Of a stretch of 64,000 nt of DNA, positions 36,225-46,545 are shown piece after piece. Under the pieces are notes generated by a model. That model was given only the letters and a program-made list of their open reading frames with translations. It did no database searches and was not told the DNA's origin. Location of the stretch: positions 4,650,001 through 4,714,000 of the forward strand of contig JAPTOF010000014.1 of assembly GCA_028554755.1 (NCBI GenBank), read 5' to 3'. Within the stretch, counting starts at the first letter, position 1, and each line of letters begins with the position of its first letter. The position numbers and the translations under genes are program-made. This DNA comes from Cordia subcordata. Lineage: Eukaryota > Streptophyta > Magnoliopsida > Boraginales > Cordiaceae.

Positions 36225-39200
36225 CTATGACCAGGTGAAAGCAACAGGGCTCCTGACCTGGTGTTGGGCATTACTCCAGGAAATTGAGCCAGATGCATTG
36301 CTAGCTACTCTGCCTGTCTTCGACACAAATGTGACCGTGTAGCGCGCCTTATCTCCTATGTTTCTGAAAACAAGCCTGGACGGCTTTACTCTCACCCCAA
36401 CGGATCTTGGTGCTTCAACGGCTACTTGATAAGCCGACCCTGCAGCTCCCACGTTTGTCAATTCACGCGTGTATCTTACAATCCTCGACTTGCCAAACAC
36501 GACTGAGAAAGACGGATAATTAAGCTGGCCGGGGTCAGAGAATTTCCTCGAACAAGAAACATTTGGATGCTTAACGATAACTTGTAGGTGCTCAGTGGTG
36601 TAGTCCAATGAGCAAAGGAATGCAACGTAGTCTGCTGGCGTGATGTCATATACAAGTCCTGGGGATAGAGCCTTGCTTGGATCAACGTGACCGGCACCGT
36701 GAGCCCACGGAGTAGAATATGTTCCGTCGGCAGCGTCCCGGAGGGATGAATTGGTGTTATCGTGGGTGTAAGCAGTGGTCATGAGGGCGGACTTGATTGC
36801 ACTTGGACTCCATTCTGGATGTGCAGCTTTCAGCAATGCTGCTAGCCCACTAATGTGAGGGCAGGACATGGATGTACCTGCATATTTCCATCACAAGTGA
36901 AACAAAGTCAATTTCAGTTATCCAATTTTCTTCGAAATGGTTAATATTTCAGAAACGATCAGCCTGTGAGTGGGACAAGACTTCATGACACCTGTTTTTG
37001 TCTTTTTCCGGGGATATGTCTACATCAGAAATAACCTAGTTAAGGGGTGTTTGGCTTTGCTTATTTGGGGCTTATAAGCACGTAAATAGTAAAAAGACAT
37101 GTGAGATGGTATTTTTTTTTAAGTGCGTATCAGCACCCTCGATAAACAAAGCCAAACACCCTCCAAGTCATTTTTATTGAAATTTGAAAATTTTAGGTCG
37201 GGCAAAGTCCATCAAATTTGTCTAATCCAATAAAAACACCAGGACCAGTCTATAATTGCTGCTACGCAGGCCCAATCATGTAAAGAATATAATATTTTGG
37301 CAAATATATATTAAGCTTGTTGGAATTGCATACACATATGGCGCACATTATCATTCATGATTTGGCGCACATTATCATTCATGATTCGACACATAAATAA
37401 TTAGATAAAGGCATGCAACATTTGAAAAATCTCAACACATAAACAATTCGACTTTTAGCTGTCTTTCAGCTTGTGCAATTTTACTATTTTGCCCTCGCAC
37501 ATTCTAGAAAATAGGGGTGTACAAAGTAGAAAAAACCGCGAAAACTGTTTGGACCGAATCAAGTTGACCGTAAAACCGATGGTTTTTAAAGTGACTCGGT
37601 TGGGTATGGTTTTGTTTTTTAAAAACTGCAAGCTGAGTGGTTTGGTTTCGGTTTTGGGGAGTAAATACCGTGGTTTAAATCAAACCGCTCGCTGTAGTAG
37701 TAGCAGTATTATTATTATTGTATACGCACATATGTACATATATTTTATATGAATATACATTTAGAATATATATAGACTAATATATTGCATATAATCTACC
37801 ATAATGCTTAATTGTTTTCTTGAAGTATTTAATTCTTTGTTGATAAATTCTCGAAATGAATATAATGATAATGTTATAATTTCTATTTTGAGAAAAGTTA
37901 AAAATAAACATTACAGGTAAGTAGAGTTGAAAGATTTTAATTTATCAAGTTGTTTTAATAACGATTACAATTGCAAGACTTCTATGTTATAAGATGTATG
38001 TGTATTTTTTTATTATTGGTGTACTTCAATAACGAAAATATTTTGTCTCATAAATCGGTGAAAAAACCATTCAAAACTGCATTAACTGAAATTATTATTT
38101 TTTTTAGTACTTTGGTCGGTTTTAATCTTATAAAATAAGAAATCGCCTAAATCGATTCGATCAAAAAATTAGTGCAAAAACCGTACCAAACCGCCAATGT
38201 ACACCCCTACTAGAAAAGTTTGATACCTTCTTCTAGGCAAAAGAGTTTCATTTTATAATTTATGGTCAATTTTTTAAGTACTATTATAAAATTGATCATA
38301 TGTATTGTTAAACACATCCAGATCTATATGAAAACAATAATAGAAAAAGAAATATTAATTGAAAAATAGCCGTTGTAATGCTTACCAGACATGATGTTGA
38401 ACTGAGTTCTTCGAGGGTCCTTTTGAAGCCCAGTGGGCCCAACAGCCTCAGGCCAAGCAGCTAATATATTGACTCCGGGCCCAATCACATCAGGCTTCAA
38501 GATCTGTGGAGTCACGGTATTAGGCCCTCTGGAGCTAAACGCCGCCACCACCGGCGACGGCTTAACGTTCACCACCGTCCCACCGAAGCTGAGAACCGCC
38601 GTCGGGTTCTTCGCCGTCTTAGCGTACTCCCTTATCACATCCCCAATTTTTCTCCCCACCGCCAGCCCCGGAAGCAAGTGGCTGTCCGCCACCAACTCCT
38701 CCCCATTCTCCGCCGTGTTGGCCAAAATCATCCCTACCCCACCTGCGTCCCTTACCACCGCACCCTTCTCGACCCTGGCATTGACCCCTCTATCACACAA
38801 CACTATCTTGCCACGCACATACGGCGGGTCAAGTGAACCGGGCAAGCACAAGTTGTTAGTAGAGTTTCCACCTTTCTGGTAAACCAACGGCACCAGCGCT
38901 TTCCCCATAGTTTTTCCGCTGTACAGAGACACGCCGGTGAATTTCTGGCCGTTGCCCAACACAGCGTAAGCCGGAAAATCGCGGTCCAAGGTGCCAGCAC
39001 CAACGGTCATAATCCATGGCGCAACATTTGCTAGCGAAGACTTCGTTGGCCCACTGTTACCAGCAGAGCAAGACACAAAGATGCCTTTCTCCATGGCCGA
39101 AAATGCACCAATGGCAATCGTGTCACGATAGTATTGGCCGGAGCCACCGCCGAGGGACAGAGAGAGTATATCGACGCCGTCTTTGATGGCGCGGTCCATG

Positions 39201-40012
39201 GCGGCTAAAATGTCGGAACCGAAGCAGCCACTCTTCCAGCAAACCTTGTAAGTGGCCACACGTGCGCGTGTTGCCATCCCACGCGCTGTCCCACTAGCGT
39301 AACCTAGTAAGCTCGCATTGGCCACTGAGTATCCGGCGGCTGTGCTCGAAGTGTGGGTCCCATGGCCGTCGTAATCACGCGGAGATTCGGGCTCCGTAGA
39401 GTCCGAAGCAGCGGCCATGCTGTACCCACGTGAGAAAAATCTTGCACCAATGAGCTTTTTGTTGCAGTGTTTCTTCGGATCAAAATCTGTTGCTGATTCG
39501 CACTGCCCCCTCCACCTAGCCGGCACCGGAGGCATGCCGGTGTCATCATAGCTTCTGGATTCAGGCCAGACGCCGGTATCCAAAACACCCACAACAACAT
39601 CCTCCTCATTCGGGCTTCTCGAAGCCCGAAGCCCGAAATTAGTATCCAGGCCAAGAAACTCCGGCGTCCTCGTAGTATGAAGCTGATAAACAGTGTCCTC
39701 GTAGACGCCGAGGACGGCATCGGAAAGGCGGAGAGATTCAGCTTCATCGGGGTCAAGCGCGGCGGCGAAGCCATGATAAGCGGAGTCATAAGTGTAAAGC
39801 AAGGCCTCATCGGAATTAGATGTGGAAGAAATCGACTGGAGATTTGCAGAATACCAATCTTTTTGTGTGAGATAAGCAGAAGGCTTGAGTTGGTGTTTCA
39901 TGTGGACAATGTAAGTTTTCTTGGGAGGTGATGCAGCAAAGCATGATTGAAGAAGGAGGAGAATAAGAAGAAGAGGAGGAGCAAGTGTGGAGAAGCAGAC
40001 TGCAGACGCCAT
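36225..40012 (-). CDS. Subtilisin-like serine protease, SBT1 group (S8A), two exons
   Basis: Exons: 40012-38386 and 36877-36225, GT-AG, giving 759 residues, normal for plant subtilases. A signal peptide covers about residues 1-26 and directs secretion. The I9 inhibitor prodomain (about 33-112) begins TYIVHMKH. The mature enzyme probably starts at [10 protein letters not shown]. The catalytic residues are present: D145 ([10 protein letters not shown]), H217 (DGHGTHTSS), oxyanion N319 (SAGNSGP) and S545 (GTSMSCPH). A PA domain interrupts the catalytic fold between the Asn and Ser motifs, and a fibronectin-III-like domain ends the protein. ATG 40012 sits in a good context (AAAATGG); the frame extends four codons upstream only through a TTG. 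Overall it resembles SBT1.7/SBT1.8. A role in apoplastic cell-wall or seed-coat processing is family inference. The 1508-bp intron carries two MITEs. Confidence 0.93.
37045..37161. mobile_element. 117-bp MITE in the subtilase intron
   Basis: Perfect 15-bp terminal inverted repeats: GGGTGTTTGGCTTTG at the left and CAAAGCCAAACACCC at the right. No ORF. I could not fix a target-site duplication. Confidence 0.8.
37512..38209. mobile_element. 698-bp hAT-type MITE in the subtilase intron
   Basis: Inverted ends TAGGGGTGTACA and TGTACACCCCTA, flanked by a perfect 8-bp duplication CTAGAAAA (37504-37511 and 38210-38217), as for hAT elements. The interior is rich in AAACCG/CGGTTT motifs near both ends and has no transposase. 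Confidence 0.95.
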
Positions 40013-40051
40013 TTTTGAGGACAAAATGATGAATCGAGAGTTGAGTTGTAA

Positions 40052-40061
40052 TTTTTATAAG
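40052..40061 (-). promoter_or_regulatory. TATA-like box of the subtilase gene
   Basis: The minus strand reads CTTATAAAAA about 40 bp before the ATG at 40012. If used, the 5' UTR would be only about 10-20 nt. Confidence 0.45.
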
Positions 40062-40478
40062 AGTTTGTGAGAATGTGAAGAAGAGGAGAGCGCGCAGAGG
40101 GCTTGGAGACAGTCGCTGTCAAAGCTCCGACTGTCAGAAAGGATAGAAGAGAGTGGTGGACTCGTGTCGGATTTTATAGACATCAGATGCTATCTTCAAG
40201 CCTTGGAGTTTGCTTTTTTTTACTTGTATGCCATTTTTTGTTTTTTTTTTTTCCCCCTTCCTTTTGGGTTTATTTTTTTTTATTTTATTTTTTTGGCGTG
40301 TTTGTGGTGGGCGTGGGTAATTAATGGTTGTTTGACTCAGCGTAGTGGGTTGTTGGACTCATTTTTTTATCTAATCTTAAAAAGAGTATTTATTGTGTGT
40401 CTTCCGCTTTTTTAATCTGTAATGCTTTTGAGTCTGTTTCATTGAATTTTTTTACCTATAAAAAACACTTTAAGAGAT

Positions 40479-41050
40479 GTTTGGTATGTTGGAATTGCTT
40501 TGAAAGGAATAGGCTTTTCAACTTTTTGATTCTTATTTTTTAGTTTGGTACAATAAAATAAAATTGAAAGGGTTATTCTTGTGGAATGAGTTTTTTAGAA
40601 AAAAGTTAGAAAACTCATTGCTTAGCTCAACCTAAAGAATGGGTTTTTTAACTTGAGGTGAAAACAATAAAAATTATAGTGAAAGTCATAAAAAAAAATA
40701 ATTTATCCTCCATTTATCTTCTGAAAAATTTTATAAAATATTTATAAATCTATAATATAATACTAGATATACCTTTTTTAACGTTGCACAAAAAAGTTTA
40801 ATTGCTATATATAAATTTAAACATATATCAAATTAATGAACAAGGGTATTTCAATTGATTATTATTCTATTCTAACTTTTGAAAATGGTTCTATCAAATA
40901 TATAAAATAAAATAGACATTCCATTCTGACTTTTATTTATATTTATAACCACACACAAGAAAAAGAATAAATATTTTGTAGTTATTCAGCCTTGAATTCT
41001 ATTTTACCTTAAATGATCACTCCTTTCCAAATCATTCCGTCATATCAAAT
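40479..41050. mobile_element. MITE-like element upstream of the subtilase
   Basis: Imperfect inverted ends of about 35 bp: left GTTTGGTATGTTGGAATTGC, right reverse complement ATTTGATATGACGGAATGAT, both continuing into TTTGRAAAGGA. It is AT-rich inside, without an ORF. I see no clear target duplication. Confidence 0.55.
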
Positions 41051-42080
41051 GGACCATAAATATTTAGATTGATCTAAAAAAATAAAAATTTTGAAAAGTC
41101 GAATCAGTTTCTCAAAGAAACAATTTTTGTAAAAAAATTATAGGAAAAGTGCTTTTAAAAAAATTAATTCAAATGAGTCCTTTATGCACCACGTTGATAA
41201 TTACGTAGATCTCCTTTTTAAAAGAAAAGTTTCTTATGTTGAATGTTAAATCTCTTTTATTTGGTAAGAGTTCTTAATATATAGAGAAGTCATATGTTGA
41301 AGATGCAAAAAATTATTGGTTATCTAGGATTTTGCCTATTGTATATTAATAGATAAGCCAATAAATGTATAAATTGACGGGTTAACTATGGATTGAACTT
41401 TCAATTGCGTGTGAACACATTTGAAGAACTACTAGATGCACTTAAAAAGCTTTTAGGAGGAAATGCAGGAGGGGTTACTTCTCTTAAATGATCATCAACA
41501 AATTACGTTGTTACTTCCTTCCTTTAAAAAAGAAAAAAGAAAAAGAATTAGAAGAAGATCAGCTTTAGCATTGAAGGGCTTTCAATGTCCCCAAGTGAAA
41601 ATAAATTAAAAAAAAGAAGAAGAAGAAAAGAACAAATGATGTAATTGATACAGAGTATTTAAGAGTAGGGATGATGGCACTGCTCCTTTGTGATGTAATT
41701 CATATAGAGAGTATTTATTTGGCTTTGAAAATAAGTTCGCATCACATAAAGAACACCGTTTAACCAACGTTCATGTTCTTACAATTCTTTGGAGATTCAA
41801 GTAATTTGCAACATCTTTTTATTCATTCAATTTATGACGACATATATTCCTCCTTTTTCGATTCTCTTTTCCTTAATTTGCTTCAAATGTTGAGGGCAAG
41901 GGAGGTGAGTGAAAACCAATGATATGAACGAGATTCAAATACTAATAAATTGATAATGTAATTATGATGTCACGTAATCTTGATATTTTCCTCATAATTA
42001 ATATCATCATGAGATCTGAGGGTGTGTGTGCGTAGGGGTGGGGGTGATATTATCATGGAAAACTATTTCAAACTAGTCTG

Positions 42081-42109
42081 CCCCCCCTCCCCCCTCCCCC
42101 CTCCCCCCT
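42081..42109 (-). repeat. (CCCCCCT)n repeat; minus strand is a G-quadruplex motif
   Basis: Four or five runs of six to seven C separated by single T. The minus strand reads GGGGGGA repeats, fitting the G3+N1-7 quadruplex pattern with very short loops. Confidence 0.85.
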
Positions 42110-43956
42110 CAATGGTAAGTCAGTCGATCCTGCATGAATTTTAATCTTGTCTGTGAGAGGCTAATTTGTACAATGATCGGTTTGAAGAACAACCTTTATC
42201 ATGAGATCTGTGTGCATGTTTGTATGTGTTTTAGGGGGAGGGGGGTTGACTTTGCTACTAGGGGCAAGTATTATTTGGTGTTAGAAAACAAGGAGAACCA
42301 TAAACTGCGTTGTAATTGTTCAGTACCCATTTAAGATGTAGTCTTATCTTCAAGACTTTAGGATTATCGCCAGAAAATTATAGCCAAAAATTGTACCTCC
42401 AACTTAGATTAAAGTTTGATTCTAGTGTATATCCAGTTCTTACGCGACAAAAACCTGGAAATGTTTAGAATTTATGTTGTAATAACTACCGAAATTGTCC
42501 AAAACTTAATGTAATGCGATTATAATGCACATACATATCGCACAAGATAACACATTCATTATACCAGTTCGTGCATTATGCACCGTTCAATCTCGAAATT
42601 AATTCAGGACACGGGCCAGTGTTATCTTGCATTTCTACAGAAACTTTGATCTGCCAAGGGCCTAATATGAAAATTGGAGACAAACACAATATTTCACAGT
42701 ACTTCCAGCTTTCGTCCACATTCTCTGTCACGCATTTTCTTATACGGGAATTGGTTAAGAAACTCCAAGCGTTTGTCACGGATTTTGTTCTTCATTCTTA
42801 TATTTTTATGGGATTATTATACATTCTCTCTTTTCCTGTTGTCTCCACCGAGCAAAAAAGGACATTTCAAAGTGGGGAAAAAAAAAAAAGAAAAGAAAAA
42901 GTCTCTTTCCAGGTCCTGTTATTTCACCACTCAGCCTCTGTCTTGCACGAGATTTGAACCTAATTCATTATTTCTGATGAAAATGGTTTAACTACTTAAA
43001 TTACCTCTAATTCCAATTTGATTTTTGATTGATAGACCTATCAAGTTGATCAATCAAGCTTCAAATCTTTATATGGAAGCCAATTACAAATTAAACTCCA
43101 ACGACAACACCCTGCAAATGTGGCAGCTTAACCCAGCCCACGTTAAATAATGGCCATATCTAGAAAATTTAGCAACGTAATCTGCTGCACTAATTGCAGA
43201 TGAAATAGAGTCAATATAGCGACAAACGGTGGTTAAATGATAGTATAATAATGATAAAGTGATTGTGAAGGACAAAATCTTTTCGTAGAATGATTTATAA
43301 TCCAAGCATGATAAAATGATTTGAACCGTTCACAATATTTCTCATACATTTACATCTATGTACGTATGTGTGTATGTATATATATACACATCTAATACCC
43401 ACCACCTTGCATTTCTCTAGCCTCTTTTGTCTATCATTTGTCATAATTTGCTTGGCTTTTTGTTGATAATATGGGGCTAATATTTTGATTTAATAGTTGA
43501 AATAGCAATTCTGTTCGGAGGTTCTTTATTTATTGGTTTGGTGATTTCCTCAATTATGTAAAGATTATTAAAATTTTACAAATAAATTTTATATTTTACC
43601 GTGCTATAACTATAAAACCTATATAAAATACTTATTTTTCCTTTAAATCATACGAGTTATAGTCTAGACTAGTTATATACTAAAACAATAACTAGAAGCA
43701 CCATGATGTTTCTCTCCAAAAATTAGCTGCACCAAATTATGCTATATGGCACTATTTATGTATTGCTTTACTTATTCATATCATGCAATATTCTTCCAAT
43801 ATTATGTTACTAAAATAATATATACATATGTAAATCTATATAACACCCTTTAAATGTTTTTCCATCTAATCTATACATGTAATTATTACAAAAAAACTTT
43901 TGAAAACATTCAAAATTTATATTCTATCTTCACATAGACTATAATAATCTATCATA

Positions 43957-43957
<1 letters not shown>

Positions 43958-43989
<32 letters not shown>
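43958..43989. repeat. (TA)n microsatellite
   Basis: A run of about sixteen TA units. Confidence 0.95.
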
Positions 43990-43993
<4 letters not shown>

Positions 43994-44744
43994 TAAAGTA
44001 TAGTTTATTGTCATCTTTTAATATCACAACTTTTAAGAAATCACTTGATAAAACAAAAAAAAATTATTATAGGTTTTAACATTTAGGCCATGTTCAAAAA
44101 TGATCATTAATAGAAATTAGAAACACTAAGGTGCAACTCTAGTCCATATATACGTATACACACACAAACACATACACACACATCTATCTATTATATATAA
44201 CAGATCATGTTGCATATAATGTTGCCAAGTAGCATTGCCAGTTTCATGTCACGTGTATACTGCCCCACTTAATTGTTTATAACAAGTTTCTACTGCATCT
44301 GTTTCCGAAATTAATATATGAATATCACAGATCTGTTGCCTAAATTATGCGATCAACTAAATCATTTATTCGTTATTCAACTCCTTTTTCCTGCACTAAA
44401 AAATCTTTCCTTTTTCTTCTTCTTATATTATTTACACTTAATCACTTGCCTAAAATTATGGTTAAATAATTATTTTAGTATCATATTTAAGCTTGTACAT
44501 TCCAATCTCACTCATAGCAGCGCCAAATTCACTTCTTTTTGTTTTAGATAATCGCAATCCGATTGTTTTTTTATGACCACAATTTCTTTGTAATTCCATA
44601 CTATGATATCTTGCAAATTTCAAAATTGTGCATATGTAAGGAAATCATATGTATGTTACAAATTTTTGTTAAATCTATTTTGATTTACACACTAATTGCT
44701 GCTGAAATCATTGTTAATGGGTAGTTTTCCTTATATTAAACCCT

Positions 44745-44784
<40 letters not shown>

Positions 44785-44804
44785 CGCGTGTGTGCGCGCG
44801 TGTT
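44745..44804. repeat. Compound (TA)n(TG)n(CG)n microsatellite
   Basis: A TA run passes into TG repeats interrupted by CGCG. Alternating purine-pyrimidine over about 60 bp is Z-DNA-prone. Confidence 0.95.
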
Positions 44805-45277
44805 CGTAGTTTATTTTACTTACTTTTGCCTTGGTATATAGCTTTTCGAGAGAGGAGATACGAAAAAAATTATTTATTATTCTACTATCTTGCACATCTA
44901 TTTAAATGTTAGTTCTTTATCTGTGGTTTGGATTGTGCTTATTCATCTCTGTTGTGGTATCTTTATCTCAGTTTTTGTTCTTTATTCATGTTTTTGTTAT
45001 TCATTTGAACTTCTCGTCTAAAAATACATTTTTTTAATTTTTTTATAATTTTATTTTAACCACTATCAGCATGATATTTTTTACTTTCTATTAGTGTGTT
45101 GCTTCTTTTTTACTAAACCAATATGGGGCTTATGATGATTTATTACATTAAAATATTAAATATATTTTTAGAAAATAGAAGTAAGCCTTCCCTCTGTTTT
45201 AAGAAAAATGTGTGAAAATGTAAGATTTTTTAAAAATTTTTTCTAATCTGTAATTTAATTTTAGACCTAAAAAAAAA

Positions 45278-45297
45278 TATATATATATATATATATA
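45278..45297. repeat. (TA)n microsatellite
   Basis: Ten TA units following a poly-A run. Confidence 0.9.
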
Positions 45298-45630
45298 GAT
45301 ATATTATATAGAAAAGAGAAGAATTGGCTGAGTTTTTCTTATTGCAATAAAAGAAAAAGCAAGAAATGATTAATCAATGGCGTAATAAAGGGAAGACCTT
45401 ATGAAGGGTATTTTAAGCGTGAAAAATTGCACTGTGAACAAGGCGGGACTCGTGCAAATTATTAGGGATGATGATTTTGTCTGGTAGTCTGGCGTGCTCG
45501 TGGGAGTAGCGGAAATGTAGTCCAACTCATTTTTTGAGTTTTTAAGGGGTTAGATTTTCCGCAGTCAAACCATCCTCATTGACCATATGATAAGTCATTA
45601 AATTCTAAGTCACAACACATCAGCAGCGTT

Positions 45631-46335
45631 ATTTTTATTTTTAACCTTATTTTTTAATTTACTTCCAAAAATAGTCCAATTTTAAAAAGAGTTACAAAAG
45701 TAGACTTTTCGAAGTTCAGAAGGCCGATCACGAATGATGAAAACTCGATATCGGACTTCAAAAGTTCGAAAATATTTTCGAATAATGGAACTTCAATATC
45801 GAACTTCAAAAGTTCGAAATTATCAACAGTAACAACTTCGAACTTATGAAGTTCAAAAATAGGGTGCTGCAGTTCCGTTAGGGTTTGCAAGATTCCTTCT
45901 GTGACGATGTTGCGACGATGTGACGGAGGGCAGAGAATAAAATCAGAAGGCAGACAATAATATCGTGTTTCGAACTTTAGAAGTTCGAGTTTACAAGATT
46001 CCGACTTGATCGAGGGCAGAGCAGAGCAGAGAATAAAATTTTTGTCAGAGATGTCCTTTTTCGAACTTTTGAAGTTCGAAGTTTTGAAAAATTCGAACTT
46101 TCGAAGTTAGAAAGTTCGAATTTTTCGCACTTTCAAACTTCTGACGAGCGATTTTGTTGTTTCGAGTTTTTAAAATTCGAGTTAGGTTATAAGTCGAAAC
46201 TCAGAAGTTCGAGATGGATATTTCGAACTTTTAACATTCGAATTAGGGTGCCACCTTTATTTCACCCAGGGCAACGATTTGACGGCGTGGCATGGAATCT
46301 GACATTTGAAATTTAAAATCCGAATTTCTAAGTTC
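45631..46335 (+). repeat. Left MULE terminal inverted repeat and palindrome zone
   Basis: The first ~90 bp are the TIR proper (matching 53796 down to about 53705). Beyond that, variants of CGAACTTNNGAAGTTCGA recur, for example near 45760, 45800, 45840, 45970, 46060, 46085 and 46220. They are separated by 20-60 bp. Confidence 0.85.
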
Positions 46336-46345
46336 GAATTTGTTA

Positions 46346-46354
46346 CTATATAAT
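46346..46354 (+). promoter_or_regulatory. TATA-like box of the MULE transposase
   Basis: CTATATAAT lies about 190 bp before the transposase ATG (46546). It is just inside the palindrome zone, consistent with a promoter driven from the terminal repeat. Confidence 0.5.
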
Positions 46355-46545
46355 GCACACCCCACTTCTCTCTTCGCCATCTCATTCCAAAATCACTAAC
46401 CCTACAAACGTTCACACGATAAGTCACATTCTGCCGCATTTTCAAAATTTGGATTTGCTGTTATACTACTAACCACTCCACTTCCCTCCCTTCTGCAACT
46501 CATTCACATCTAAGTCACGTTATACATTTTCTTTCACCCAAAAAG

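Larger units (their letters stand above)
40062..45630. other. Intergenic region between the subtilase and the MULE
   Basis: About 5.6 kb of AT-rich DNA. It contains a MITE-like element, a C-rich repeat and several TA/TG repeats listed separately. The longest open frame (42571-42957, 128 codons) has no recognisable domain and overlaps frames of similar length, so I do not call it a gene. The segment nearest 40062 should include the subtilase promoter. Confidence 0.5.

Noticed and set aside
39304..39810. 168-codon minus-strand frame overlapping the subtilase
   Set aside because: It is a shadow frame of subtilase exon 1, which has full catalytic motifs in its own frame.
42571..42991. Two overlapping plus-strand frames of 105 and 128 codons
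   Set aside because: No recognisable domain, no promoter or splice signals, and two frames are open over the same AT-rich stretch, as expected by chance.
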